64,000 nt of DNA from Lacisediminihabitans changchengi (GTDB lineage Bacteria; Actinomycetota; Actinomycetes; Actinomycetales; Microbacteriaceae). The stretch's first letter is position 1, and each line of letters begins with the position of its first letter. Location of the stretch: contig NZ_JAEPES010000003.1 in the NCBI RefSeq assembly GCF_016634425.1, positions 496,001 to 560,000 on the forward strand. The letters are read 5' to 3'. The notes below the pieces were generated by a model. That model saw only the letters and a list, made by a program, of their open reading frames with translations, ran no database searches and was not told the DNA's origin. Positions 1-9,300 of the stretch are shown here, one piece after another. A program made the position numbers and the translations under genes.

Positions 1-374
1 ACCTGAATGAGGCGCACACCGCGCAGCCAGGTGGCCGCCACGAAGCCGGCCAGGTCGGTCACCGCACCGCCGCCGAAACCGATGACGAGGTCGGAGCGAG
101 TGAAGTCCGACTGCCCGAGGATCTGCCAACAGAACGCCGCGACCTCGACCCGCTTGCCGGTCTCGGCATCCGGAACCTCGGCCAGGAGAACCTCATATCG
201 GTCGCTGAGCGACGAACGCAGCTTCTCGGCACGGGCCCCGAGCGTGGGCGGGTGCACGATCAGCACCTTGCGGACGTCCGGTCCGATCAACTCGGGCAGT
301 TGGCCGAGGATGCCGCGTCCGACGAGAACGTCGTACGAGTCGGTGCCGGGAACGGTGATGATGCTGGTGCTCAT
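1..374 (-). CDS. aroB: 3-dehydroquinate synthase, N-terminal part (window edge)
   Basis: This is the second enzyme of the shikimate pathway, converting DAHP to 3-dehydroquinate in the cytosol with NAD and a divalent metal. The visible N-terminal ~124 residues begin [20 protein letters not shown] and contain the glycine-rich NAD-binding stretch GFGGGAVTDLAGFVAATW typical of the family. The gene runs off the left edge, so the metal-binding histidines are not seen. Its ATG overlaps the stop of aroK as ATGA, so the two are probably translationally coupled. It is the downstream member of an aroE-aroC-aroK-aroB series. Identification is firm from the motif and the context. Confidence 0.95.
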   Translation of the reverse strand, partial: MSTSIITVPGTDSYDVLVGRGILGQLPELIGPDVRKVLIVHPPTLGARAEKLRSSLSDRYEVLLAEVPDAETGKRVEVAAFCWQILGQSDFTRSDLVIGFGGGAVTDLAGFVAATWLRGVRLIQ

Positions 375-892
375 GGTGCTTCCTCTGTGAGTACCGGGGC
401 CTCGACCCAGGCCGCGATCTCCGCCGCGATGTGCTCGATGGGGCGATGGCTGGTGTCCCAGGTGCGCGTCGCCAGACGTTCGTAGGTTTCGCGTCGCGCC
501 TCGACCAGCGCCGACCACGATGCGATGCCGTCGGCGACCAGCGGCCGCTTCGACCCGGCGATGCGGGCCTCGACGGCCTCGGGACTCACCGTGATCAGCG
601 CGACGCGCAGTCGTGCAAGCTCGCGTTGGGTGTCCCGGTCGAGCACCGCTCCCCCGCCGAGCGACACCACTGCGCGCTCGGTGAGCGCCTGCGCGACGAC
701 CTCGCGTTCGAAACGACGGAAGGCGACCTCGCCCTGCTCGCCAAAGATCTGCGCGATCGGACCATGCTGGGCGACGATACGGCGGTCGGTGTCGATGAAG
801 TCTGTGCGCAGGATGCGCGCGACGCGCTTGCCCAACCGGGTCTTGCCCGCACCGGGCGGGCCGATCAGCACGACGTGTGGCGCCGGGCTCAC
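371..892 (-). CDS. aroK: Shikimate kinase
   Basis: It phosphorylates shikimate at the 3-hydroxyl using ATP. At 173 aa it has the usual length for the family. Residues 11-18 form the P-loop GPPGAGKT, followed by the DTDR shikimate-binding motif near residue 34 and SLGGGAV near residue 80, which is the family substrate-binding signature. The start overlaps the stop of aroC by four bases (ATGA), as does its own stop with the start of aroB, so aroC-aroK-aroB form a tightly coupled operon. Nothing is unusual about the protein. Confidence 0.96.
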   Translation of the reverse strand: MSPAPHVVLIGPPGAGKTRLGKRVARILRTDFIDTDRRIVAQHGPIAQIFGEQGEVAFRRFEREVVAQALTERAVVSLGGGAVLDRDTQRELARLRVALITVSPEAVEARIAGSKRPLVADGIASWSALVEARRETYERLATRTWDTSHRPIEHIAAEIAAWVEAPVLTEEAP

Positions 893-2121
893 GAGCCCGC
901 GCTGCTGTTCTGGCCGGCGCTGCTGTCGGACGCGGATGCCGTGCGCAGGTTCTCCGGGATCGCCGCCAGATATCCGTCGAGGTTGCGCTTGGTCTCCACG
1001 ATGGAATCTCCGCCGAACTTCTCCAGCACGGCGTTCGCGAGCACCAGGGCCACCATCGCCTCGGCCACGACGCCCGCGGCGGGGACCGCGCAGACGTCGG
1101 AGCGTTGGTGATGTGCCTCTGCGGCCCCACCCGCGGCGACGTCAACGGTGCGCAGCGCGTGCGGCACCGTGGAGATCGGCTTCATCGCCGCACTTACCCT
1201 CAGCACGGTTCCCGTGCTCATCCCACCCTCGGTACCGCCGGCCCGATCGGTGGAGCGCACGATGCCGTCGTCCGTCTGGAACAGCTCGTCGTGTGCACGC
1301 GATCCGCGGCGGGCCGCGGTGGCGAAGCCGTCGCCGACCTCGACACCCTTGATCGCCTGGATCCCCATCAGTGCGGCAGCGAGCTGCGAGTCGAGTCGGC
1401 GGTCCCAATGGGTGTACGACCCAAGGCCGGGGGGCACGTTGTAGGCGAGCACCTCGACCACTCCGCCGAGGGTGTCGCCGTCGTCGTGGGCGCGGTCGAC
1501 CTCCTCGACCATGAGTGCCGAGGTCGTGGCGTCGAAACAGCGCAGGGGGTCGAGGTCGAGGGCAGCGACATCCGCCGGTCCCGGCAGCGTGCTGCCTTCT
1601 GGCACGCGCACAGGGCCGATGGAGAGGGTGTGGGAGACCAGCTGAATGCCCAGCTCGGCCAGAAACGACCGGGCGACGGCGCCGAGGGCGACACGCGCGG
1701 CGGTCTCGCGCGCGCTTGCCCGCTCCAGCACGTTCCGCGACTCGTCGAAACCGTACTTCTGCATGCCGACCAGGTCGGCGTGGCCGGGGCGCGGGCGGGT
1801 CAGCGCTGCTCCTCGCCCCGCGGGGAGGGTCTCGGGGTCGACGGGCACCGCGCTCATGACGGCGGTCCAGCGCGGCCACTCGGTGTTGCCGATGCGCAGC
1901 GCGACCGGGCTGCCCATCGTGAGACCGAAACGGATCCCGCCGCTGATGCTCAGCGCATCCTGCTCGAACTTCTGCCGGGCGCCGCGACCGTAGCCCAGCG
2001 TGCGGCGGTGAAGGTCGGCTTGGATCGCCTCGGGAGACACCGGCACTCCGGCGGGCATGCCCTCCAGGATCGCGACCAACTCCGGGCCGTGCGACTCACC
2101 CGCGGTCAACCAACGCAGCAT
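889..2121 (-). CDS. aroC: Chorismate synthase
   Basis: It makes chorismate from EPSP using reduced FMN, the last step of the common aromatic pathway. The protein is 410 aa. The chosen start gives [18 protein letters not shown], the conserved N-terminus of the family; an in-frame ATG 48 bases further upstream would add a tail with no family counterpart. RPGHADL and the segment [12 protein letters not shown] are family signatures. It is followed by aroK with a 4-bp overlap, and 73 bp separate it from aroE upstream. Confidence 0.96.
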   Translation of the reverse strand: MLRWLTAGESHGPELVAILEGMPAGVPVSPEAIQADLHRRTLGYGRGARQKFEQDALSISGGIRFGLTMGSPVALRIGNTEWPRWTAVMSAVPVDPETLPAGRGAALTRPRPGHADLVGMQKYGFDESRNVLERASARETAARVALGAVARSFLAELGIQLVSHTLSIGPVRVPEGSTLPGPADVAALDLDPLRCFDATTSALMVEEVDRAHDDGDTLGGVVEVLAYNVPPGLGSYTHWDRRLDSQLAAALMGIQAIKGVEVGDGFATAARRGSRAHDELFQTDDGIVRSTDRAGGTEGGMSTGTVLRVSAAMKPISTVPHALRTVDVAAGGAAEAHHQRSDVCAVPAAGVVAEAMVALVLANAVLEKFGGDSIVETKRNLDGYLAAIPENLRTASASDSSAGQNSSAGS

Positions 2122-2194
2122 GCCAGTCCTCTCAGCTGTGGTCGGCTCCTCGCGGAGACCGACCCCCAAATCCTCCCACAGCGCGCGGGTCGGC

Positions 2195-3025
2195 TCAGCC
2201 CAGTCCTACCGCGCTACGCATCGCCTGGAAAACGGATGCCTCGCCCGGCAGCTCCGCGTCGGGCGAGGCATTCACGAAGATCCTCACCTGCACGAGAGCC
2301 TGGTGGGCGAGCATCTCGAGCCCTGGGATCACCGGGCCGGCCCACCCTGCCGCCAACACGGTAGGCCATGGCTCGTAGGCGACATCGAAGAGGGCACCCC
2401 CCGCCACAGTCACAGCCGCGAGGGCTGCCGGTCGGAACGAGAGCTCGGTTCCATTGGGTAACGTGCTGACCACGGCATCCGTCACGAATGCCGGGTCAAA
2501 GGTGCCCAGCGTCTCCACGGTCAACGCGAGGTCGAGCCGCTCGGCGAGGGAGATGAGCGACCCGAGCCGCTCGGGTGCCCGCACCGCCAGCGCCACCCGT
2601 TCGGCGCCCATCCGCTGCACCGCCACGAGAACCGAGGCGGCGGTCGCTCCGCCGCCGAGCACGCGCACCGAGCCGAGCCGCTCGATACCGACGCCGCGGA
2701 AAGCCTCGACGACGCCATGGACGTCGGTGTTGAAGCCACGGAGCTTCCCACCGTCGAAGAGGACCGTGTTGGCGCCGCCGGTGAGTTCGGCGAAGTGGTC
2801 GATACCGTGGAGCAGCGGCAACACGTCCCGCTTGAGCGGCATGGTCAGCGAGAGGCCGCGCCACGCACCGTCGCGAGACTCGATGAACGCGCCGAGGGTC
2901 TCCCCCGTCACGTCCTGGGCGTCATAGCTCCAATCGAGACCGAGCACGCTATAGGCGGCGGCATGCAACGCCGGAGACTTGGAGTGCGCGATCGGATGGC
3001 CTAGCACGGCCAATCGAGCACTCAC
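2195..3025 (-). CDS. aroE: Shikimate dehydrogenase
   Basis: NADPH-dependent reduction of 3-dehydroshikimate to shikimate. The N-terminus [18 protein letters not shown] carries the family motif for substrate binding ([10 protein letters not shown]), and [17 protein letters not shown] in the middle is the dinucleotide-binding glycine loop. The GTG start at 3025 lies 10 bp after the mltG stop and gives 276 aa. An ATG at 3073 would overlap mltG and add residues outside the family, so it is less likely, but the start is not certain because no strong ribosome binding site is visible for either. The position between mltG and aroC is the usual one in actinobacteria. Confidence 0.92.
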   Translation of the reverse strand: MSARLAVLGHPIAHSKSPALHAAAYSVLGLDWSYDAQDVTGETLGAFIESRDGAWRGLSLTMPLKRDVLPLLHGIDHFAELTGGANTVLFDGGKLRGFNTDVHGVVEAFRGVGIERLGSVRVLGGGATAASVLVAVQRMGAERVALAVRAPERLGSLISLAERLDLALTVETLGTFDPAFVTDAVVSTLPNGTELSFRPAALAAVTVAGGALFDVAYEPWPTVLAAGWAGPVIPGLEMLAHQALVQVRIFVNASPDAELPGEASVFQAMRSAVGLG

Positions 3026-3035
3026 TCCGGCGTGC

Positions 3036-4331
3036 TCAGTTGCAGCCACCGGGGTTGGCCTTGAGCCAGGCATCGAGCTGACCGATCGCGGCCTGGTGCT
3101 GCGCATAGGTATCGGAGAACGCGGACTCGCCGGTCGAGCAGTTCACCACGACAAAATACAGCCATTTGCCGTCGGCAGGGTGCAGGGTCGCGTCGATCGC
3201 CTTCTCCCCCGGGTTGGAGATCGGCCCGATGGGCAGCCCCGGATTGGCGTAGGTGTTGTACTTGTTCGACTTGTCTGCACGCTGCGCCGGCGTGGTGTTG
3301 ATCGACGTGCTTCCGGCCCCGTAGCTGACCGTGGCATCCGACTGCAGGTTCATTCCCTGGGCGAGGCGGTTGTCCCAGACTCGCGCGACCTTGTAGAAGT
3401 CCTGCACGCTGCCGCCCTCCTTCTGGGTGAGAGCGGCGAGGGTCAGCACGCGGTTGCGGTCGGCCGGGGCGACGCCCGCGGCGTCCAGCACCGAGAACAT
3501 CTTGGTCACCATCGTCTGCAGCATCGCGTGGGCGTCTGTGCCCGGATCGAAGCTGTAGGTGGCCGGGAACAGGTAGCCCTCGAGACTCGGAGCGTCGGCG
3601 GGCAGGCCGAAGGAGGCGAGGTCGGTCGAGGCCGCGGTGAGCTGATCCGCGGTGACACCGGTGCTCTCACTCAGGGCGCCGAGCCTCGAGATGACTCCCT
3701 TGACCGAGATGCCCTCCGGCAGTGACACCTGGGTGGTGACCTTATTGGCCGGATCGATGAGCGCGGCGAGAGCCGCCTTGGCACTCATGCGGCTCTTCAG
3801 CGCGTAACTACCGGGGTGGAAGCTCACATCAGGCTTCGTCAGCAACAGTTTGTAGAAGGCGTCGTAGCTCTTGGTGACGCCGTCCTTCGCGAGCGTCGTG
3901 GCGACATCCGCCCCGATCTGGCCGTTCGTGATGGTCACGACGACCTTGCCGGTGCCCGATCCGACGTAGTCGTTGGGCTCCTCGGTGCCGAGCACGTGAC
4001 GGATCTGCGGGCCGAACGCAACGTACACCGCGGCCGTGCCTGCTCCGAGCAGCACGATCACGCTGAGTAGAGCCCACAGCCAGGTCAGCTTGCGCTTGCG
4101 CTTCGGAGCCGGCGGCAGTCCGTAATGATCGACCGGGGGCTCGTAGGTGCTGCGTTGGCGCGGAGCGGCCGCAGCGTCGTGAGCCTCGCGCAACTGCCGA
4201 CGGGTCAGCGGACGATCGGGGGTCGACGATGCACCAGTGGGGATCTGCGGTGACCCCGGCTCCGGTGTTTTCGGTATCTGCGCACCTGGTTGGGAGGTGA
4301 AGATCTCGTCCCAGCTCGGTTCATCTGCCAC
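3036..4331 (-). CDS. mltG: Endolytic transglycosylase MltG-like (YceG family)
   Basis: A membrane-anchored murein transglycosylase, thought to cut nascent glycan strands and so terminate their growth. The 431-aa protein has a charged, proline-rich cytoplasmic tail of ~80 residues, one transmembrane helix around residues 82-107 (LTWLWALLSVIVLLGAG), then the extracellular YceG domain. The segment LTLAALTQKEGG contains the conserved catalytic glutamate, and LQSDATVSYG and YANPGLPIGPISNPG are typical C-terminal motifs. It lies in the conserved alaS-ruvX-mltG-aroE order, 3 bp from ruvX. Confidence 0.93.
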   Translation of the reverse strand: MADEPSWDEIFTSQPGAQIPKTPEPGSPQIPTGASSTPDRPLTRRQLREAHDAAAAPRQRSTYEPPVDHYGLPPAPKRKRKLTWLWALLSVIVLLGAGTAAVYVAFGPQIRHVLGTEEPNDYVGSGTGKVVVTITNGQIGADVATTLAKDGVTKSYDAFYKLLLTKPDVSFHPGSYALKSRMSAKAALAALIDPANKVTTQVSLPEGISVKGVISRLGALSESTGVTADQLTAASTDLASFGLPADAPSLEGYLFPATYSFDPGTDAHAMLQTMVTKMFSVLDAAGVAPADRNRVLTLAALTQKEGGSVQDFYKVARVWDNRLAQGMNLQSDATVSYGAGSTSINTTPAQRADKSNKYNTYANPGLPIGPISNPGEKAIDATLHPADGKWLYFVVVNCSTGESAFSDTYAQHQAAIGQLDAWLKANPGGCN

Positions 4332-4334
4332 GCG

Positions 4335-4796
4335 TTACTGTCCTTCGTCCGGGTCGAGGAGTGTTCCCGGGGTCAGTCCCCCAGAGCGCTCGAAGTCGAG
4401 GGCATGTTGCAAAATGATAACAGCGGCCACCTGATCGATGACCGGACGTTGCTTCTTGGTGTTGCGACCGGATGCCTGCAGCGCACGCCCCGCCGACACC
4501 GTCGATAGCCGCTCATCCACCATTCGCACCGGCACGCCGACAGCGGTGAACAGGTCACGCGCGAAGTCCTTCGCGTCTTGCGTCGACGCCGTCTCGTTGC
4601 CGGACAAGGCGAGCGGGAGCCCGACGACCACTTCGACGGCCTCCAGTTCGCGCGCGATCGCCACGATCCTGGCGACGTCGCCGGGTCCGCGCGCAACGGT
4701 CTCCACGGGGGTCGCGAGCATGCCGTGCGGGTCACTGCGGGCAACACCGATGCGGGCTTTGCCCACGTCGATGCCGAGCCGCACTCCAGTCCTCAT
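4335..4796 (-). CDS. ruvX: Putative Holliday junction resolvase / pre-16S rRNA nuclease YqgF (RuvX)
   Basis: An RNase H-fold nuclease; family members process the 5' end of 16S rRNA and have also been called Holliday junction resolvases. The ATG at 4796 gives a 153-aa protein starting MRTGVRLGIDVGKARIGVA, where GIDVG holds the first catalytic Asp. VVVGLPLALSG, VRMVDERLSTVSA and DQVAAVIIL carry the other family motifs. Open frame continues upstream of this start into the alaS 3' end but is not homologous. It sits 25 bp after alaS and 3 bp before mltG. Confidence 0.93.
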   Translation of the reverse strand: MRTGVRLGIDVGKARIGVARSDPHGMLATPVETVARGPGDVARIVAIARELEAVEVVVGLPLALSGNETASTQDAKDFARDLFTAVGVPVRMVDERLSTVSAGRALQASGRNTKKQRPVIDQVAAVIILQHALDFERSGGLTPGTLLDPDEGQ

Positions 4797-4821
4797 CGAC
4801 GGGTCTCCGTGTGCCGCGCGG

Positions 4822-7476
4822 TCAGCGCGGCAGCGCCGAACTGATCGCCTCGAGCGCGATGCCGATCGCCGAGACGTCGGAGCCGCCGCCCTGGGCCAGA
4901 TCGTCCTTGCCGCCGCCGCCACCGCCGAGGATACCCGCCGCGGTCTTCGCCAGCGCTCCAGCCTTGGCGCCGAGCGAGCGAGCCGCCTCGTTGGTCGCGA
5001 CGATCACCGCGGGCTTGCCGCCCACGCTCGCCGCCAGGGCGACCACAACAGCATCGGAGCCGAGACGACCGCGCACCGAGGTGACCAGGGTGCGGAGGTC
5101 GTCCGAGCTATTCAGCTCTCCGACGTTCTCGACCAGGGCGGTGACCGCACCGATTCGGGATGCTGCACCGACGAGAGCGGGAACGCGCTCGTTCAGCGCT
5201 GCCGACTCGAACTCCGCGATGCGCTTCTCCGCGGCCTTGAGGCTTGCGACCAGGTCGCTGATCCGCTCGGGCAGCTGCTCGCGCGGCGTCTTCAGGTTGG
5301 CGGTCAGCTCGTTCACGATGGCGCGCTCAGCGGCCAGATCGCGGAAGGCATCGATGCCGACCAGTGACTCGACGCGACGGTTCGATGACCCGATGGACGC
5401 CTCGCTGACCAGGTTGATCAGACCCACCTGCGAGCTGCGGGCGACGTGAGTGCCCGCGCAGAGCTCGAGCGACCACGGGCTGCCGATCTGGACGACGCGC
5501 ACGGTGTCGCCGTACTTCTCACCGAACAGCGCCATGGCCCCGAGCGACCGGGCTTCGTCGAGCGGCATGATGCGGGTGCTGACCTCGAGGTCGTCTCGGA
5601 TGGCGCCGTTGGCGATGTCCTCGATCTCGCTGCGGGTCTCGAGCGAGAGCGGCTTCGACCAGTTGAAGTCGAGGCGCATGTAGCCGGACTTGTTGTACGA
5701 CCCGGCCTGGTGCGCTTCGGCGCCGAGTACCTGTCGCAGAGCCGCATGGATGAGGTGGGTGGCCGAGTGCGCCTGCTCTGCGCCCCGCCGATACCCGGGG
5801 TCGACGATGCTGCTGGCGGCGTCCCCCACTCCGACCTCGCCGCTGCGCACCTGCACCTTGTGGCTCACCAGTCCCTTGACCGGCCGCTGCACATCGAGCA
5901 CCTCGAGGTCGAAACCGTTGCCGACGATGCTGCCCTGGTCGGCCTCCTGTCCACCGGACTCGGGGTAGAGCGACGTCTCCTGCAGGATGACCTCGACGAT
6001 GTCTCCCACCACCGCGCGGGTGATGGACTCGCCGTCCTTGATGATGCCGAGCACCGACGAGTCGGTGTCGAGGAAGTCGTAGCCGGTGAAGATCGTCTCG
6101 CCCTTGGCACGGAATGCGCTGTAGACCGAGAGGTCGGCGAGGTGGCTCTTCTTCGACTTCGCATCGGCCTTCGCCTTGGTGCGCTGCTCGGTCATGAGCA
6201 TATCGAAGGCGGCACGGTCGACGCTGAGGCCGGACTCCTCGGCGATCTCGAGGGTGAGGTCGATCGGGAACCCGAAGGTGTCATGCAGCAGGAATGCGGT
6301 ATCGCCGGGCAGCTGCGCGGATCCCGCGGACTTCGACTTATCCACGGCGACGTCGAGGATGGTCGTCCCACTCGCGAGCGTGCGAAGGAAGGTCTCCTCC
6401 TCCGCGTACGCGAGGCGACCGATGCGGTCGTAGTCGGTCTCCACCTCGGGGTATGCCGCCTTCATCGCGTCACGCGATGCGGGGAACAGCGCCTCGAAGG
6501 TCGGCGCGTCGACGCCGAGCAGACGCATCGAGCGCACCGAACGTCGCAACAGGCGGCGCAGGATGTAGCCGCGCCCCTCGTTCGACGGCGTCACACCGTC
6601 GGACATGAGCATCAGGCTCGAGCGCACGTGATCGGCGACCACGCGCATCCGCACGTCGTCGTCGTGGTTCGCGCCGTAGGCGCGCCCGGAGAGCTCGGCC
6701 GCGCGGTCGAGCACCGGACGGATCTGGTCGATCTCGTAGATGTTCTCGACGCCCTGCTTGAGAAACGCGACGCGCTCGAGACCCATGCCGGTGTCGATGT
6801 TCTGCTGGGGAAGGTCGCCAAGGATCGGGAAGTCGTAGCCGCTTCCCGCGCCGCGCAGATACTGCATGAAGACGAGGTTCCAGATCTCGACGTAACGATC
6901 GTCACCGGTCGCCGGGCCGCCGTCTGCACCGTACGCGGAACCGCGGTCGAAGAAGATCTCCGAGTCGGGTCCGGCCGGGCCGGGCTGGCCGGTCGACCAG
7001 TAGTTCTCCGACTTGCCGAGGCGCTGGATGCGGTGCTCCGGCAGCCCGGCGATGCGCCGCCAGAGGTCGAACGAGACGTCGTCCTCCTCGTAGACCGTGA
7101 CCCAGAGGTCTTTCTCCTCGAAGCCGTAGCCGCCGTCGGCTTCCGAGGTGGTGAGGAGCTCCCACGCGTAGGTGATCGCCCCCTCCTTGAAGTAGTCGCC
7201 GAAGGAGAAGTTGCCGTTCATCTGAAAGAACGTGCCGTGCCGCGGAGTCTTGCCGACCTCCTCGATGTCGAGGGTGCGGATGCACTTCTGCACACTGGTC
7301 GCGCGCGGGAACGGCGCCGGAACGAGTCCGGTGAGATACGGCACGAACGGAACCATGCCGGCCACGGTGAACAGCAGTGACGGATCGTCGCTCACAAGCG
7401 ATGCGGAGGGAACGACGGTGTGTCCGCGCTCGGAGAAGAAGTCCAGCCAGCGCTGGCGGATGTCTGCGGTCTGCAT
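4822..7476 (-). CDS. alaS: Alanine--tRNA ligase
   Basis: It charges tRNA-Ala and edits mischarged Ser and Gly. At 884 aa it has full length: an N-terminal class II catalytic domain, a tRNA-recognition region, an editing domain with the zinc ligands of HSATHLIHAAL and ELCAGTHVARS, and a C-terminal domain ending in the glycine-rich stretch GILGGGGGGKDDLAQGGG. The start MQTADIRQRWLDFF is preferred because it matches the family; an ATG 15 bases upstream is in frame. It opens the conserved alaS-ruvX-mltG-aro gene chain. Confidence 0.97.
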   Translation of the reverse strand: MQTADIRQRWLDFFSERGHTVVPSASLVSDDPSLLFTVAGMVPFVPYLTGLVPAPFPRATSVQKCIRTLDIEEVGKTPRHGTFFQMNGNFSFGDYFKEGAITYAWELLTTSEADGGYGFEEKDLWVTVYEEDDVSFDLWRRIAGLPEHRIQRLGKSENYWSTGQPGPAGPDSEIFFDRGSAYGADGGPATGDDRYVEIWNLVFMQYLRGAGSGYDFPILGDLPQQNIDTGMGLERVAFLKQGVENIYEIDQIRPVLDRAAELSGRAYGANHDDDVRMRVVADHVRSSLMLMSDGVTPSNEGRGYILRRLLRRSVRSMRLLGVDAPTFEALFPASRDAMKAAYPEVETDYDRIGRLAYAEEETFLRTLASGTTILDVAVDKSKSAGSAQLPGDTAFLLHDTFGFPIDLTLEIAEESGLSVDRAAFDMLMTEQRTKAKADAKSKKSHLADLSVYSAFRAKGETIFTGYDFLDTDSSVLGIIKDGESITRAVVGDIVEVILQETSLYPESGGQEADQGSIVGNGFDLEVLDVQRPVKGLVSHKVQVRSGEVGVGDAASSIVDPGYRRGAEQAHSATHLIHAALRQVLGAEAHQAGSYNKSGYMRLDFNWSKPLSLETRSEIEDIANGAIRDDLEVSTRIMPLDEARSLGAMALFGEKYGDTVRVVQIGSPWSLELCAGTHVARSSQVGLINLVSEASIGSSNRRVESLVGIDAFRDLAAERAIVNELTANLKTPREQLPERISDLVASLKAAEKRIAEFESAALNERVPALVGAASRIGAVTALVENVGELNSSDDLRTLVTSVRGRLGSDAVVVALAASVGGKPAVIVATNEAARSLGAKAGALAKTAAGILGGGGGGKDDLAQGGGSDVSAIGIALEAISSALPR

Positions 7477-7542
7477 GGTGTCCTGAATCAAAGAGGTCGC
7501 GCGGCGCGACCGGGAAAGATGGTTGAGCGGAGAAGCTGTGGG

Positions 7543-7767
7543 CTACGCCTTGGCGCGCAGATCGGCGATGACGCCCTCCGCGTCGGCGACCGCTGCACGC
7601 AGTTCTGCCTCGCGGGCCTTGTACCCGTCGACGACGGCGCCGGAGAACTCCTTGGCGCGGCTGTCGACTCCCTCAAAGAACTTCTTTCCCTCTGGCGTCT
7701 TGTTCAGCTGGTGCGCGGCGAGAAGGCCGACGGCCACACCGGCGGCGAGGATCAGGATGCTCTTCAT
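7543..7767 (-). CDS. Small membrane-anchored protein, function unknown
   Basis: A 74-aa protein with one hydrophobic N-terminal segment (SILILAAGVAVGLLAAHQL) followed by a charged, probably helical tail rich in Ala, Glu and Lys. This resembles small YtxH-like proteins, but no specific motif is visible and I cannot assign a function. It lies between the DUF948-type gene and alaS, 66 bp from alaS, in a position often held by a small hypothetical gene in related genomes. The same-strand context and a sensible start support a real gene. Confidence 0.75.
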   Translation of the reverse strand: MKSILILAAGVAVGLLAAHQLNKTPEGKKFFEGVDSRAKEFSGAVVDGYKAREAELRAAVADAEGVIADLRAKA

Positions 7768-7857
7768 AGGTTTCTCCCTCAGATGGTGAGACTCGACACT
7801 CGAGCCGGTACGACACGGTGCGAAGCGGATGCGCGGCGCACGACCGCACGGGAAAGC

Positions 7858-8235
7858 TTACTTCGAAGTCTCCGCGGCCTTCCGGCCCGGCCGGAGTCCG
7901 ACGACCGCGACCCGCACGGCGGCGGTGAACCCGGCGAATTTGATGAGCGGACCACCCAGGGTGGCCGCGAACAGGGCGATCAGGGAGGAGACGTTCGCCG
8001 TCGCATCCGCGACCCCGCTGGTGATCGTGTCGACCCTGGCCAGCTGCTTGTTGGTCTCGCTGATGGTGGTGGTCGCCTCTTCGAGCAGCGGTGTGACGTT
8101 CTCGCTCAGCTCGTGGATGGCGCTTGTGGTCTCGTCGAAGACCTTGCCGAGCTTGAGCAGGGGAACCGCGAGCAGTGCCACCAGAACGGCGAAGATGCCC
8201 GCCGCGATGAGTCCGGCGATGTCGCCACCCGTCAT
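7858..8235 (-). CDS. DUF948 family membrane protein
   Basis: 125 aa with one N-terminal transmembrane helix (LIAAGIFAVLVALLAVPLLKL) followed by a long amphipathic helical region (SAIHELSENVTPLLEEATTT) typical of DUF948 proteins, whose function is not established. The start MTGGDIAGL at 8235 is chosen over an in-frame ATG 30 bases upstream because the family begins just before the membrane segment. It lies between rpsD and alaS, the usual actinobacterial arrangement. Confidence 0.85.
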   Translation of the reverse strand: MTGGDIAGLIAAGIFAVLVALLAVPLLKLGKVFDETTSAIHELSENVTPLLEEATTTISETNKQLARVDTITSGVADATANVSSLIALFAATLGGPLIKFAGFTAAVRVAVVGLRPGRKAAETSK

Positions 8236-8302
8236 TGTCGTTTCCCCATCCACGCGTGCGGCCATCCGTTCGAGTGGCCGAGCCTCTTACGTTAACGCAG
8301 AA

Positions 8303-8328
8303 AGGGCCGCAGCTTTCGCTGCGACCCT
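8303..8328 (-). terminator. Hairpin downstream of rpsD
   Basis: An 11-bp stem (agggccgcagc with gctgcgaccct, one G-U-type position) and a four-base loop that reads GAAA on the minus strand. It starts 37 bp after the rpsD stop, followed by only a short run of three T on the minus strand. It probably ends the rpsD transcript before the DUF948 gene. Confidence 0.7.
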
Positions 8329-8365
8329 TCCTCGGTATTACTGAACTGCTGTACTGCTTTCGCGA

Positions 8366-8995
8366 CTAGCGCGCTGCGTAGTACTCGACGACGAGCTGAA
8401 CTTCACACGTGATCGGAACTTCGGCACGCTTCGGGCGACGCACGAGGCGCGCCTGCAGCTTGTCGATCTCGACCTCGAGGTAGCCGGGCGTCTTCGGCAG
8501 AACGTCGACGTGACCGCCGGCCGCTGCAACCTGGAACGGCTCCATGCCCTCGCTCTTCGGGTGGACGTGGATCAACTGGCCCGGCTTCACGCGGAAGGAG
8601 GGACGGTCGACACGCTGTCCATCGACGAGGATGTGACGGTGCACGATCATCTGACGTGCCTGTGCCGTGGTGCGCGCGATGGCGGCACGGACGACAAGCG
8701 CATCGAGACGCATCTCGAGCTGCTCAACCAGGTTCTCACCGGTCAGGCCTGCTGCGCGACGTGCCTCTTCGAACTGGATCTTCAGCTGCGCCTCGCGGAT
8801 GCCGTACTGGGCACGCAGACGCTGCTTCTCACGCAGACGGACGGCGTAGTCGCTGTCGGTCTTGCGCTTGGTGCGGCCGTGCTCCCCCGGGGGGTACGGA
8901 CGCTTCTCCAGGTACTTTGCTGCCTTAGGCGTGAGCGGGATGCCCAGCGCCCGCGACAAGCGGGTCTTGCTACGGGTACGTGACTGAGTAGACAC
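8366..8995 (-). CDS. rpsD: 30S ribosomal protein S4
   Basis: Primary 16S rRNA-binding protein of the small subunit. The 209-aa sequence has the S4 N-terminal region (RSKTRLSRALGIPLTPKAAK) and the S4 RNA-binding domain (RLDALVVRAAIARTTAQARQ, then HRHILVDGQRVDRPSF). The start codon is GTG, preceded by GAAAGGAAACC, which supplies the ribosome binding site. It stands outside the alpha-operon and directly upstream of the DUF948/alaS cluster, as is usual in this group. A leader of about 150 nt precedes it. Confidence 0.97.
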   Translation of the reverse strand: MSTQSRTRSKTRLSRALGIPLTPKAAKYLEKRPYPPGEHGRTKRKTDSDYAVRLREKQRLRAQYGIREAQLKIQFEEARRAAGLTGENLVEQLEMRLDALVVRAAIARTTAQARQMIVHRHILVDGQRVDRPSFRVKPGQLIHVHPKSEGMEPFQVAAAGGHVDVLPKTPGYLEVEIDKLQARLVRRPKRAEVPITCEVQLVVEYYAAR

Positions 8996-9154
8996 GGTTT
9001 CCTTTCATCGGTCTTCGAGATCGCGCGCGGATGCCGCGATCCAGTGAAGAGGGATGTGCCACCGAGGAGGGTCCGGCTAAAGGACACTCTCCCCTTCAGT
9101 AATGATCTCCGCAGCAGCCATGCATGGAGATCCCCTGTGGGCCTGTAAATACTA
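8996..9154 (-). promoter_or_regulatory. rpsD promoter and structured leader
   Basis: On the minus strand a TAGTAT -10-like hexamer lies at 9149-9154, placing transcription start near 9142 and a leader of about 147 nt before the GTG. The leader contains a perfect 7-bp stem gatctcc/ggagatc (9104-9110 with 9126-9132) around a 15-nt loop. No convincing -35 is seen. S4 is a translational autoregulator in other bacteria, so this leader is a candidate S4 target, but that role is inference. Confidence 0.5.
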
Positions 9155-9240
9155 ACAGATCGCGGGCACCCGGCAGAAGTAGATGCCTGCGGCGTTCGGG
9201 CGCCGCGCGCCGGTCTCCGGCAGCCCGTCGCCCGGCCGCT

Positions 9241-9300
9241 CTAGATCTCGTCCAGCCGCCCTAGATCTCGTCCAGCCCCGCTAGATCTCGTCCAGCCGCT
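9241..9300. repeat. Three 20-bp tandem repeats spanning the phosphotransferase stop
   Basis: Three consecutive copies of a 20-bp unit (ctagatctcgtccagccgcc and two variants with one or two changes) at 9241-9260, 9261-9280 and 9281-9300. On the minus strand each encodes Leu-Asp-Glu-Ile-stop, so the innermost copy supplies the C-terminus of the phosphotransferase and the other two lie downstream as silent copies. Confidence 0.95.

Noticed and set aside
5446..7380. A 644-codon open frame on the plus strand opposite alaS
   Set aside because: It mirrors the codon structure of alaS, shows no recognisable domain and has no start context. Similar long mirror frames lie opposite rel, thrS and acnA and are normal in high-GC DNA.
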